Below, piece by piece: positions 27,727-37,163 of a stretch of DNA of 64,000 nucleotides. A program made the position numbers and the translations under genes. Each line of letters begins with the position of its first letter. Position 1 is the first letter of the stretch. The notes under the pieces were generated by a model. It saw only the letters and a program-made list of their open reading frames with translations. It was not told the DNA's origin and ran no database searches. This stretch comes from Mesorhizobium sp. AR07 (lineage in GTDB: Bacteria; Pseudomonadota; Alphaproteobacteria; Rhizobiales; Rhizobiaceae): the NCBI RefSeq assembly GCF_024746815.1, contig NZ_CP080528.1:62001-126000 (forward strand). Direction: 5' to 3'.

Positions 27727-28912
27727 GTGATCGATGTCAATTTGATGCGGGAGCGCGAGATAGCCTTTCATGGCCTGACGGGCGCCGATGAAGAGTACAC
27801 AATTTACTACGACGAGACGAACAACATCCGTCGCCTGCATGTGCGATCGGACGGGCTCAATGTTCGTGAGCCGAAATGTTTTGTTGTCGGCGGCGTAGCG
27901 CACCACGGGACGGCGCGGCCGTTGCCACTTGACGGGCTTCGATCCGTCCTGCGGGTGCAACCGAATGCCCCGGAGATCAAACTCAAGCATGTGGCGACGG
28001 GAGAGTTTCCCGAGCTGCTTAAACGCTCGGCGGCTGGAGTTCTTTCTGCAGTGGCTCGTTGAACAGGGGCTGTTCGTCCACTATTCAGTTATCGATCCAC
28101 TCTATTGGTCGATTGTCGATATCGTAGACTCGATCCTTACCGCGCACCGCGAGCCCATGCTGCTGGCGCTGAACCCGCAGCTCAAGAACGACCTCTATGC
28201 GGTTCTCCGCCACGACTACGACGGCACCGTCGATCTCTTCCTTCGCTATCGGTACCCCGATGTCGGGCAAGAACGGCGACCGGCCTTTGTGGCGGAGCTC
28301 CTGGATCTGCTGGAGCATCGCCGGGACCTGCTCGCGCATTTCAACTACATGATGCTGAAGGGCGTGCTCCAGATCGCCGAGCGACTTGATGCGCTGCCCT
28401 ACCTCGAGGACGAGACACCAAACGTGCTCATCGAGGGTTTCGCGCCGTTCTACGTGCAGAGGATTTGCCTCGTCAAGAATTCCCAGCACATCCTTGATGT
28501 CGAGGAGGTTGTGAAGGCGCATCTCCAGCAGACGCCTTTCACCGACGGCGATCATGAGTTGAAGCACTTCCGTTTCGCGATTTCCCACGACGAAGCCGGA
28601 ATTCAAGTCTCAGATATTGTTACCGGCCTTCTCGGCAAATTCCTCTCGTTCATCTGCGCGTCGGACGACGCCGATCTGGTGGATGCGCGGCGCGGCCTTG
28701 GGGAGCAGCAACAGCGGAGCCTCAGCCTACTGAATGCGTTGCTCGATAGGTCGATCGGGGAGAACGAGGCGTTTGCACACTACGTGCTCAGCCTGAGGGA
28801 TCAGCAGGCCGCGGCATTCTTCCTCGATCCGTCGCCGGTAGCTTTCAGGCTGCTGTCAGCTAGGGCTGGCAGAAGGGTTGTTATTGGAACAACCAATCAG
28901 GAGACCTTATAA
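27727..28912 (+). pseudogene. DUF3800-family protein, frameshifted
   Basis: GTG 27727 with GAGGAAGA upstream. The N-terminal EEYTIYYDETNNIRRLHV matches the conserved DUF3800 beginning (YxDES/T..), and the C-terminal ISHDEAGIQVSDIVTGLLGK matches its second acidic motif. A one-base shift near 28030 separates LLKRSA from LEFFLQWLVEQG. DUF3800 is predicted to adopt an RNase H-like fold and is frequent in mobile and defence regions. The last 20 codons overlap a leader sequence repeated at 52311. Confidence 0.75.
28842..28905 (+). repeat. Leader repeat, copy 1
   Basis: AGCTTTCAGGCTGCTGTCAG and the following 45 bases recur with few changes at 52311-52391. The copy includes GGTTGTT-ATTGG-AACAACC, a perfect inverted repeat, and a ribosome-binding-like TCAGGAGA. 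The two copies precede unrelated genes (trxA here, omptin there). Confidence 0.75.
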
Positions 28913-28941
28913 AATGAGAACTCGGCCCAACTCGGCCAAGC

Positions 28942-28956
28942 TGGCACGAGTCTTGA
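28942..28956 (+). promoter_or_regulatory. Candidate sigma-54 promoter upstream of trxA
   Basis: TGGCAC-GAGTC-TTGA matches the -24/-12 pattern TGGCAC-N5-TTGC except for the last base, 118 bases before the thioredoxin start. No NifA site (TGT-N10-ACA) is evident upstream. Confidence 0.4.
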
Positions 28957-29073
28957 AACCCTTAGTGCAAGGCGGCGAGAGCTGCCTTCATGGCGCGGGC
29001 AGCCGCGAATGGAACAAGAGAAGGAAAGCTACATGTCAGGCGGTGCGACATTCCACACCGAAAGGATTTCATC

Positions 29074-29397
29074 ATGGCTAGCGTGAAGGTCGACAAGAAC
29101 AGTTTTCAGGCTGAGGTACTCGAAGCTTCCGAACCCGTTGTCGTGGATTTCTGGGCCGAGTGGTGCGGCCCCTGCAAGACGATCGGGCCGTTACTTGAGG
29201 AAATCTCGACGGAAATGGCCGGCAAGGTGAAGATCACCAAGCTCAACACCGACGAGAATCCCGAAATCGCGGCGCAGTTCGGCGTGCAGAGCATTCCAAC
29301 CCTGATATTCTTCAAGGGCGGCGAAGTCGCCGACATCAAGGTCGGTGCGCTGTCCAAGACCGCGCTGTCGCACTGGATCGGCGGCAACGTCGCCTGA
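29074..29397 (+). CDS. trxA: Thioredoxin
   Basis: A cytoplasmic thioredoxin of 107 residues. Start ATG 29074 follows AAAGGA; a longer frame from 28990 has no homology. The redox site WCGPC lies in VVDFWAEWCGPCKTIGP, and the cis-proline loop in VQSIPTLIFFKGG. It reduces protein disulfides with electrons from thioredoxin reductase. It is intact within a region of broken genes, and the upstream leader repeat with a sigma-54-like site suggests its own promoter. Confidence 0.95.
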   Translation: MASVKVDKNSFQAEVLEASEPVVVDFWAEWCGPCKTIGPLLEEISTEMAGKVKITKLNTDENPEIAAQFGVQSIPTLIFFKGGEVADIKVGALSKTALSHWIGGNVA

Positions 29398-29410
29398 TCG
29401 TCCAACCGGG

Positions 29411-29895
29411 GCAGATTACCGGGCAGTCAGGCTTGAGCGGCTTGCCTAACGAGATCCGGGAGCGGCGGAATCGACTCTTGTGTTGGTATGCCGAGGCGGT
29501 CGCCGAGATAGCGGAAGAATGAGACGTCGAGCTTGATGCAGGTCTTCATCAGGCCGAGCAGGACGTCGCGGGCGTTCTTGCCTGCCTCGCTGACGGTTCC
29601 GCCGGAGATCTTGCGCTTGGTGACGAAGGTGCGGATGTCGTTTTCCGAACCATTGGTGTGGAGTGGGATCTCGGGACGATCGAGAACGCGCAGGAGTTCA
29701 TGCTTGCGGCGATGCAGCCTGGCAAGAAGCCGGTCGAGCATGACGTAGCCGGTTCGTCGTTTGAACAGGCGCTCGAAGCGGGCGCGCAGGGCCGCCGCGT
29801 GGCGCGGACAAGGAGCACGCTGGTAGCTCTTGAGGTCGCGATAGAACCACCAGATCAACTGGCGCATGATGTCGACGGCCTGACGTTGATCCGGG
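29411..29895 (-). pseudogene. IS66-like transposase, 3' half
   Basis: The reverse strand reads TPDQRQAVDIMRQLIWWFYR to the C-terminus, with the catalytic-Glu region NGSENDIRTFVTKRKISGGT. It is the continuation of the fragment at 18605-19394; the two meet at the IS66 target site CCCGGATC. Stop at 29427. Confidence 0.88.
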
Positions 29896-29965
29896 GTAAG
29901 CGCTCATTTCCATGCGCGTTGACGCGGCCCGTTTGACGGGGTCGCTGTCAGACGGCTGCATCGGA

Positions 29966-31521
29966 TCACGCAGCGGCGGTTTTGGCGAAGTTGAAGGGCA
30001 GCAGGTCGGTGATGTCGGCGTCTGTGGCGCGCTGCGGCAATTCGCTGAGGACGTGGCGCAAGTAGGCCAAGGGCTCGACGCCACAGGCGCGGCAGGTCAG
30101 CATCAGGCTGTATATGACGGCGCTGGCCCTGGCTCCATCCACGGTATCGCTGAACAGCCAGGATTTTCTGCCGGTGGCAAAGATTCTGATATCGCGTTCG
30201 AGGAGGTTGTTGTCGATCGGCATCCTGCCGTCTTCTTTGTATCGCGTCAGGTACTCCCACTGGTTCAGAGTGTAGGACACGGCGTCGCCGATCTTGCTAT
30301 CGGGCAAGACCTTCGGCGCGATGTCGTCGAGCCATATCTTGAGAGCATTGAGGATGGGAACGCTGTGTTGCTGGCGAAAGCGGCGAATGCAATCGGCTTG
30401 TGTTTCGCCCTTGTCCGGCTTTTCGTTCCGCGCTTGGCCTTCAACCCGGTAGAGCTGCTCGAAGAACTTGAGCGCCTGCTCCGGCGGACCGCCTTGAGGG
30501 CATCGACGAAGCGACGTCTGGAATGGGCCATGCATCCCACATGGGTGGCCCCTGCCAGCGTGCGCCATGCGGTATAGCCATCGCTCATCAGTATGCCGCG
30601 GTAATCGCCGAGGAAGGCCTGCGGATAAATCTGGCCGCGACCCGGTTGATAATCGAGCAGCACGATCGGCTCGTTACTCTCTTCGCCGCTCCGGTATGCC
30701 CACATAAATGATGTGCTGGTGGCCTCCCTGTCCTTTTCCTTCAGGACCTGGACGGTGGTCTCGTCGCCATGGATGAGTGCTTGAGACCTGAGCCGCAGCT
30801 TCAGTGCGTCATAGATGCGGGAGAGATGCTTCTCGCTCGATCCGATCACCCAATGCCCCAGAGCGCCGCGGCTGACGGGCACGCCGGCTCGCTCGAATGC
30901 CTGGCTCAAGCGGTAGAGCGGCGTGCCGTCGACGTACTTGTGAACAAGAGCAAATGCCAGTGTCGAGGCCGTGGCGATGCTGCCCGGCAAGGGCTGCGCG
31001 GGCATCGGCGCGATCACGACCGGCGTATTGATGCCGGTGCGGTCGCAATGGCGGCAGGCATACTTGAAGCGCACATTCTGCAGGACCTTCGCCTTCACCT
31101 CGATATGAAGCTGCTCGGTAATGGCCTCGCCCATGTGGTGCATCCGGTGACGACAGCAAGGACAGGCCTTCTGATCTTCGGGAAGGTCATACTCGACGCG
31201 CTCGCGCGGCAGGTGTTCCGGGAGGGCCTTGCGGCCACGCTTCTTTGCCTCCGGCTTTTCGGTGGACGGAAAGCCGGTGTCCGGCAGGTCGATGACATTG
31301 CCATCTTCGCTGCCCGCGTCGTCTTCATCGGCAACCTGTTCGGCTTCATTGAAGAGGCGATCAACGTGCTTTTCGCTCTTGGGCGCAAAACGATGTGAGC
31401 GCGCCAGCGCCAACTCTTCCTCGAGCTTAACCACGCGTTCTGCGAACTGACGGTTCTCCGCCTGCAGCACAGCAATGCGCGCCATCAACTCCTCAACAGT
31501 CGGTTCGCCAGGTCGATTCAT
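29966..31521 (-). pseudogene. tnpC: IS66 TnpC transposase with a 16-bp deletion
   Basis: ATG 31521. The N-terminal coil (VVKLEEELALARSHRFAPKS), zinc finger (CPCCRHRM...CRHCDR) and catalytic segments LIHGDETTVQVLKEKDREAT and ILMSDGYTAWRTLAGATHVG are intact. At about 30490 the sequence lacks 16 bases present in the copy at 43905-43925, shifting the frame; the C-terminus (NNLLERDIRIFATGRKSWLF, with the catalytic Glu) is in the other frame. Confidence 0.9.
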
Positions 31522-31575
31522 CGTAGTTTTGAATCTGAACCGCACCGACGCGTCAACCGCACAATTCGGGAGCCG

Positions 31576-31929
31576 TCAGCCCGCAACCTGATATTGCCGC
31601 ACCGGATGGCGCACCATTGCATCGATGTCGATGCCGTCGAGAATCCAATGGAGCTGCTCGGTCGTCAGCGTAACCACCGCCGTCTCCCGGCGTGGCCATC
31701 GGAACCTGTCTTCGGTCAGCCGCTTCAGAACCAGCACGAAGCCGGACCGGTCGAAGAACAAGAGTTTCATCCGGTCGCGGCGGCGATTGCAAAATGCAAA
31801 GACCGCAGGCGCAAATGGGTCAAGCTCCATCACCTCCTGAACCAGGACCGCAAGGCTGTTGATGCCGGCCCTAAAATCGATAGGCTCGCGGTGCAGGTAG
31901 ACGTTGAGATCAGCGCCCAGTCTGAACAT
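31576..31929 (-). CDS. tnpB: IS66 TnpB accessory protein
   Basis: IS66 Orf2-like protein of 117 residues, starting MFRLGADLNVYLHREPIDFR and ending MVRHPVRQYQVAG; it is complete. It is required together with TnpA and TnpC for transposition, with an unresolved biochemical role. Start ATG 31929 overlaps the end of tnpA by 20 bases. The equivalent gene in the other IS66 copy is interrupted at residue 53. Confidence 0.9.
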   Translation of the reverse strand: MFRLGADLNVYLHREPIDFRAGINSLAVLVQEVMELDPFAPAVFAFCNRRRDRMKLLFFDRSGFVLVLKRLTEDRFRWPRRETAVVTLTTEQLHWILDGIDIDAMVRHPVRQYQVAG

Positions 31930-32172
31930 GGCCCAGAGCTCCAATGATCGCCGTCAACGCGTCTACATCACCGCATTCCAGCACCAGCTTCACGCCGTTC
32001 GGCAAAGACGCGCTCACCTTGGCTGGGAGTGGCGATGAGCCCATGCTTTCCGACTTCGACAGCCGCTCTTCACCACGCGCAGCAGGCCTGTCCACCGAAT
32101 TGCTCTGCATAGGCAGGCTGTGGTCCGCAGCGGTGACTTGAACTGGAATGAACGCAGACGGTGCAGGTGGCG
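31910..32172 (-). pseudogene. IS66 TnpA, C-terminal part
   Basis: It reads LPPPAPSAFIPVQVTAADHS to GALGHVQTGR, completing the fragment at 19475-19678. Upstream of the breakpoint the frame runs into the Tn3 end. Confidence 0.88.
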
Positions 32173-32192
32173 GCAATCTTCGCCGATAATCG

Positions 32193-32230
32193 CTACCGTA
32201 TATCTGTGTCCCTATAATGTACTGGAGCCT
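32193..32230. repeat. Displaced left terminal repeat (38 bp) of the Tn3 transposon
   Basis: Complement of AGGCTCCAGTACATTATA followed by GGGACACAGATATACGGTAG. It matches the repeat at 24695-24732 at 33 of 38 positions and lies in the same orientation as it, which is only expected after an inversion. Confidence 0.88.
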
Positions 32231-32246
32231 GGACATGGTTTTCTCT

Positions 32247-33005
32247 TCAAGCAATGCCCGCAAAAAACGTCTTCGTTGGCTCGTTCAGCATCGCCGAAAT
32301 CTGCGAGCGCGATGGCGCACCCCACCAGTCGCACAAATTGAGATAGCCGAGATCGCTTGCACTATCACCGAATCCGATCGCTGGCCTATCTTCAGACTCC
32401 GACCGGAGTTTCTTCAAGAGGAACTCTACTGCCCGGCGCTTTGAAACCGGCGGGGGAATGAGCGCGAAGTTGTTTCCGTTGTGATGCCGTATCCAACCCG
32501 CATCGTCGAACTCAAATTTCAGTTCCGCCAGCCTCTTGCCATCACCATTATTTTCTTTGAAAACGGCGTATGTGGCCATCTCGCTTTCTTCAACGATCCA
32601 CGAACGAACAGACATTTTGCCAGCTGCGGCTCCTTGCCGACCTATTTCAAGTACCTTGTTCAGTGCCCCCCTGTGAGGAATCAGTTCCTTAGAAATGACA
32701 TCGTGCCATTCCTTCAGATGCGCACCGTCCGGCTTAAGGATGACAGCGCCGTTGGCAACAATTGCATAGCTGTTGAACGCGATCTTGACGTTCCCGTAGG
32801 CCGTCGTGCCACGTGCCGTGACGGGAATGACTTGTGACGTACCCAGCAGCCAATCGATCATCGCAACCTGGCGCGGCGTCATCATGGAATGATGTCCGTT
32901 CGAGGAGATCGCAGCTAGCGCCAGTTTATGCTGGCTGCCTTTCGGGCACTTTGCACGCGTTTGGAACAATGTGTCATCCAGATCGGCAAAGACGATTGGC
33001 TGCAT
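32247..33005 (-). CDS. HAD-superfamily phosphatase of a Ter-type biosynthetic module
   Basis: Hydrolase of 252 residues; ATG 33005 begins MQPIVFADLDDTLFQT, with the nucleophile and acid-base aspartates in DLDDTL. Motif II is VIPVTARGTTAY, and motif IV is PAIGFGDSASDLGYL. A C2-type cap lies between. It lies downstream of StiP/PELOTA and PRTase-TRSP genes in the same orientation, the neighbourhood in which this HAD type is described in Ter-linked stress gene clusters; there it is proposed to remove phosphate from a nucleoside-like product. The gap to the next gene is 313 bases, so it may have its own promoter. The Tn3 terminal repeat lies 17 bases after its stop. Confidence 0.82.
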   Translation of the reverse strand: MQPIVFADLDDTLFQTRAKCPKGSQHKLALAAISSNGHHSMMTPRQVAMIDWLLGTSQVIPVTARGTTAYGNVKIAFNSYAIVANGAVILKPDGAHLKEWHDVISKELIPHRGALNKVLEIGRQGAAAGKMSVRSWIVEESEMATYAVFKENNGDGKRLAELKFEFDDAGWIRHHNGNNFALIPPPVSKRRAVEFLLKKLRSESEDRPAIGFGDSASDLGYLNLCDWWGAPSRSQISAMLNEPTKTFFAGIA

Positions 33006-33318
33006 GGCGTGATCTGCGGATTTGATGGGTTGATCAGGCAATGCACTCGATCCGTCATCCATGTTTGGAATCCGTTTTCGTCAACTCGGAAAGATCCCGG
33101 GCAGATGACTTTGGTTTTGCGTTCACATTTATGCCAACCGCCCCCCTCGAAACGACGGCCAGCCCTGTTATAATCGCAAAAATGATATTCTGTCCGCTAA
33201 TCAAGAGTTGCACTCACGACCGCCTATCAGCAAGCCGGATGAATCGAAACGCTTGGCCCACGCTCGATCCTGGTTGAGCGGTTTGGAAGTTTGACCAAAA
33301 TGCGATAGAATCAAAGTT
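33006..33318. other. Intergenic gap within the HAD/StiP/PRTase cluster
   Basis: No gene seen. It probably holds a promoter for the HAD gene, but no clear motif stands out. Confidence 0.3.
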
Positions 33319-34398
33319 CTAAACCTTTTTTATCAAAGTAATGGCGCGATATGGCTGGATATTTTTCGGGACGACTTGGAAGGGGACTTTCCTCTCCCGG
33401 ATCAAATGCCGTAGCGCTGCCAGGTCCGCGTCCTCAACGGAAGACAGGAGTACAACTTGAGGCTTGCGGCGCAGAATTGCTCGCGTGGCTTCCGCAATTC
33501 CTGGCTTGATCCGATTAATATTCTCGACGGCGAACTGTGCAGCAACTCGATTGATTGCCTCCCGCGATCGTCTCTGATGGCTTGAGCGGTCGTTGTCCAT
33601 CCGCTGCGCGAGATCATTAGTTTGGTCTAACGCGGTGACGGCATGTGCCCATACATTATCCACGAAAGCAGCTGAGATATCATGAGACACCAAGTGATCC
33701 CATAGGACTGTACCGTGAAAATCTTCCGGACCTATGACGTCCTCGTTCAGTATCGAACGGCTGATCAGCCCGGACACGGTGCTCCCGAGTATTCCCGATG
33801 GAATGAGCCAGTCCTCGGCCGACGCCGCAAGCCATGCCCGGCCACAGGGGTCAGACAGAACCACCAGCTTGGGCGGCTGTGCAGAAAACGAATGGAAGCT
33901 CCGTTCCAGCTCGGTGGAGATGGCGCCTTTGCCGGTCCAGCCATCAACAAACAGTAGACCTTCAATGGGGCGCCGCTCGATGATGTGGCGCATTGCATTA
34001 CTGTCAATTCCGCGGTCCCGTATGACCGAAATGCCAAAGTGTTGCACGTCCTTTCCCATGCGCGACAACGCACGCTTGAGGAGAACACCCAAAGGCACCC
34101 CGGCCCGAACGAGGCTCGCCAACGTGATCGGGCCTTTAATTTGATTTGAGATAGACCGCGCGAGAGCTGCTACCTCGCGTCCCATTCTCGCAGCGCCAAC
34201 TGACATCGCTTCGTAGAATATCGCCATGTAGCCGGCTTCGGGCGCGCTTTCGAAAGAAATCATTTCCGAATAATGGCGTAGGCCGGACTGTATCGCCGTT
34301 TCCTTCGACGCGTCGTCGATTGGCTCCAAAGTTACGAGCTTCAAAAGAAAAGTGACGTCCGTACTACGATACGTACCAGAAAGTATTTTACTCGTCAT
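33319..34398 (-). CDS. StiP/PELOTA-domain protein (PRTase-associated)
   Basis: A protein of 359 residues from ATG 34398 (a TTG nine bases earlier is better placed after GAAGG). The N-terminus ILSGTYRSTDVTFLLKL is the family hallmark. The core has SLVRAGVPLGVLLKRAL and LLFVDGWTGKGAISTELERS, a phosphoribosyl-binding-like loop. The C-terminal domain ends with QVVLLSSVEDADLAALRHLI, matching the PELOTA RNA-binding-like domain. It is named cysteine protease StiP in databases, but genomic work places it with phosphoribosyltransferases. The PRTase-TRSP gene lies upstream with a 94-base gap. Confidence 0.82.
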   Translation of the reverse strand: MTSKILSGTYRSTDVTFLLKLVTLEPIDDASKETAIQSGLRHYSEMISFESAPEAGYMAIFYEAMSVGAARMGREVAALARSISNQIKGPITLASLVRAGVPLGVLLKRALSRMGKDVQHFGISVIRDRGIDSNAMRHIIERRPIEGLLFVDGWTGKGAISTELERSFHSFSAQPPKLVVLSDPCGRAWLAASAEDWLIPSGILGSTVSGLISRSILNEDVIGPEDFHGTVLWDHLVSHDISAAFVDNVWAHAVTALDQTNDLAQRMDNDRSSHQRRSREAINRVAAQFAVENINRIKPGIAEATRAILRRKPQVVLLSSVEDADLAALRHLIRERKVPFQVVPKNIQPYRAITLIKKV

Positions 34399-34492
34399 CG
34401 TCAACAATGTAATTCCTTCTGCAGCCACTTGCCGTAACTTCAAGCTATGGTGTGCGGCTGGAACGATGTGAATGTTGGTATGATGATAATGA

Positions 34493-35713
34493 TTAATGAG
34501 GAGGTACTCTCTTAGGCCGTACTAATGATACCCTTTCCAAGAAGTGCATGAGTTTAGAACTTATATTCGCTTCACTCGTCTCGGAGCACAGGAGGATTTT
34601 GACGTATTCTGACGGGACGACATTGTACAGATAATTAAACACATGCCCGCCGTAATTGTCTTCAAATGCGAGTTTCGTTACAATCGCGTGACCCACTGAA
34701 ATCGGTGATCGGGTAACCGATGAGTAGTGGACGTTAGCTCCTTCCAGCTCCAATTTTTCCGCAAGCAGGAACGGCTGCCAAATGTTTTCTCCTGTACCAA
34801 GGACCAGCGTAGCGCCCGACGATGCCGCCTCACCATCCAGTTGAAGATGGTGCCGGGAGACACCCAACCGAGCCAAGTTGATATCCCTGTCAGGCGAAAT
34901 GACTTTACCCCTGTTTTTCTCAACAGATGGCACTTCCGGCGCGTCGATGTTCAAACCGTTTGCATCCCAGCGATACCTCCCGGAAAGGATTGACGCGCGC
35001 TTCACGTTGGCTGCGATTATCTGTTCGACAGCACCATCTGACCAATCCGTAAGGGTAACGAGAACCGTATTTCGAAGGTTCGACCTGATGCTGGCAGGCA
35101 GAGCTGCGAACAGATTACCGAATGTTTTTCCGGTCGACGCTTCATCGTCAATTAACACAAGCGTCCGGGCGTTCTTGACCATCGAGACCAGGACTGGCAC
35201 GAGCGGCCAGTGTACGAGATGTTCTGGGGCGTGACTGTGCTCCTCCTGGAATTCACAGATTAGGGGCAAACCTAGTGCGTGTCTGGTGGTGCAAATGTAA
35301 ACGGTGTCGTGCCGGTCATATTGTTCTGAATATTGCTGGTGCACGCCCGCTCCCAGCCCGACAGCAGTTTCGGCCATGCCTATGAACAGGATTGGCCCTT
35401 CGAGATCGGGTGAAATTTGGTCGGCCAGAAGTTTGTACGTCTTTCGCATCAGCGAAGGCCGAACGGGACTGTGACGGCCAAGCAGCTTGGAAGCGAACAG
35501 GAAAGACCGTTTGGGATTGATGCGCTCCGCGAACCCGAACGTTGCATCGGGGGGCATTAGGCTGCGATCGATTTCAACCGATATGGTTCCGCGGGCGAGT
35601 TCGGCAGAAAGATATTTTTTAAGTGCGTTGTCCAAAATGTCCCACCCGGGTCTTTGATTTGGGGCGTTGTCACGGGTAACTTCTCGTGAGGAGGTGAGTA
35701 GACGCTGGTTCAT
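34493..35713 (-). CDS. Phosphoribosyltransferase-like protein with C-terminal TRSP domain
   Basis: A protein of 406 residues, ATG 35713. The PRPP-binding loop is TLVLIDDEASTGKTFGNLFA, a classic type I PRTase motif, preceded by the strand GPILFIGMAETAVGLGAGVH. The second half (GATLVLGTGENIWQPFLLAE to HVFNYLYNV) matches the TRSP domain, with the E/TGE..PF motif. In Ter-associated clusters PRTase-TRSP, StiP/PELOTA and HAD genes are thought to make a nucleoside-like metabolite. Here terD-type genes, ATP-grasp and aldolase partners are absent. First gene of the operon. Confidence 0.85.
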   Translation of the reverse strand: MNQRLLTSSREVTRDNAPNQRPGWDILDNALKKYLSAELARGTISVEIDRSLMPPDATFGFAERINPKRSFLFASKLLGRHSPVRPSLMRKTYKLLADQISPDLEGPILFIGMAETAVGLGAGVHQQYSEQYDRHDTVYICTTRHALGLPLICEFQEEHSHAPEHLVHWPLVPVLVSMVKNARTLVLIDDEASTGKTFGNLFAALPASIRSNLRNTVLVTLTDWSDGAVEQIIAANVKRASILSGRYRWDANGLNIDAPEVPSVEKNRGKVISPDRDINLARLGVSRHHLQLDGEAASSGATLVLGTGENIWQPFLLAEKLELEGANVHYSSVTRSPISVGHAIVTKLAFEDNYGGHVFNYLYNVVPSEYVKILLCSETSEANISSKLMHFLERVSLVRPKRVPPH

Positions 35714-36398
35714 GCACACCAGCTACAAACGCCAGCGCTCTACCGCCGAGATTGTCCCCATGCGGTAGGGCTTTATACTGTTGATCAGGATAGACACGTT
35801 CTCGGCGTATCTTCCAGAGCCGCCGCGAAATGCCGACAGGCGCCTGCTAACCATGTGCAAGAGGGCCTGACACCAAAGCATCATCACCGACAAGCAGCGT
35901 TTTCCGTGGAGCGGCTACGGCAGGTCATGCCGAATGTCGAGCACCCCGCGCGCACGGCATCAACAACAGAGCCGAGAATTCTTACGAGTCGCTGCGAAAG
36001 GCAATCCCGTACTACTGGGCCAATTGCCATGTCATCTCCGTTGGTTGGGGGCAAAACTGTTACAGCGGCTTCCCAAGGTTGATGTGCAAGAGAGGTGCCA
36101 TCCTGAGGACGTAGCTGCGCGCTGATACTAAAGTTGGGCCGGCGCACCTTCACGTCGCGCTCTTCCTTCTTTCCTTCTTTTCGCGTTGAGGGCTGCGCAC
36201 GAAATGCAACACGTTTCGCTATGGTGCGCCCTGTTCGATAGTCGACAGTTTGGGTCAATAGCGACAGTGTTGTTTGCACAGGATCGAAACGGCGCCGTAA
36301 AGTGAGAGCGGCGGTGCAAAAAATAGTCCACGGTAGCGGCGGGATCGTCCCGCTTCGGGCGGCGTAAAAGCCGGCCACCTATTTCCCTTCTGCGACGA
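35714..36398. other. Non-coding stretch with a decayed IS6 fragment
   Basis: About 35855-36000 reads GLTPKHHHRQ, RLRQVMPNVEH and TEPRILTSRCERQ in shifting frames, a worn version of the central IS6 transposase region. The rest (36000-36398) shows nothing recognisable. Confidence 0.5.
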
Positions 36399-36707
36399 AT
36401 GCAGGAGGGCCTGGGGATCTACACCGTGGAATTATATCTGAAGGTTCGACTGGCTTGCTCGGAAGGGATGAGCCGGCGTCATGCTGCAAAGCATTTCAAC
36501 ATATCGCGCGACAGCGTGGCCAAGATGCTGTCCTACTCGACGCCGCCTGGCTATCAGCGCCGGTCGCCGATCCGGCGTCCGAAGCTGGATGTGTTTGTTT
36601 CGACGATCGATCATTGGCTTGATGAGGACGTGAATGTGCCGCGCAAGCAGCGCCATACGGCCAAGCGGGTGTTCGACCGGCTTCGTGACGAGTGCGGTTT
36701 CACTGGT
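36399..36707 (+). pseudogene. IS21-family IstA N-terminal fragment
   Basis: It reads TVELYLKVRLACSEGMSRRH and AAKHFNISRDSVAKMLSYS, the helix-turn-helix of IstA, then KRVFDRLRDECGFT. It is cut at 36708 by an IS6 end. The integrase core and IstB are absent. Confidence 0.82.
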
Positions 36708-37163
36708 TTTGTTGCAACGGCTGAATAGGGGCGCAGAGAGGCCTGATGCGAGGTCCATCAGCCGGCGAGGATTTCGAACTGCTTGGCCAAGGACGGATTC
36801 GGATTGAAGGCGTACCTCGCCTGTCGCTTGCGCATCATTTCGATGCCGGTCAGGATGGTGGCTGCGGTGGCCGTCGATTTGAAGCCGAGCATCGGCCGGA
36901 CCCGGCGCTTGATGCGCCGATGGTCCTGCTCGATCCGATTGTTCAAATACTGGCTCCGGCGGATGCGGATCGGCTTCAGCCGGCGCCGGGAGCGATCCTG
37001 CAAGCGATTTGTGGTGTCGCAGGAAACGATCGCCTCGTGGTTGGTCTGGCTCCCGTCGATGATGACGCGATCCGGTCGGCCATGACGCTCCAGCGCCTTT
37101 CTGAAGAAGCGCTTGGCCGCCGGCAGGTCGCGCTGCTCGCTGAACCAAAACTCGACTGTGTCA
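36708..37163 (-). pseudogene. IS6-family element remnant with the C-terminal half of its transposase
   Basis: The tip GGTTTTGTTGCAACGG at 36708 is a typical IS6 end. The reverse strand reads VEFWFSEQRDLPAAKRFFRK, VIIDGSQTNHEAIVSCD (Asp) and YLNNRIEQDHRRIKRRVRPM (Glu) to the stop at 36758. The N-terminal half is missing; at 37163 the frame passes directly into an NRPS gene, giving a chimaeric open frame of 192 residues. Confidence 0.85.

Larger units (their letters stand above)
29896..32172 (-). mobile_element. IS66-family element, right part (inverted)
   Basis: Its outer end is GTAAGCGCTCATTTCC at 29896, next to the target site GATCCGGG (29888-29895, complement of CCCGGATC). Together with 19395-19678 it makes one element of 2561 bp, normal for IS66. 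Confidence 0.92.
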
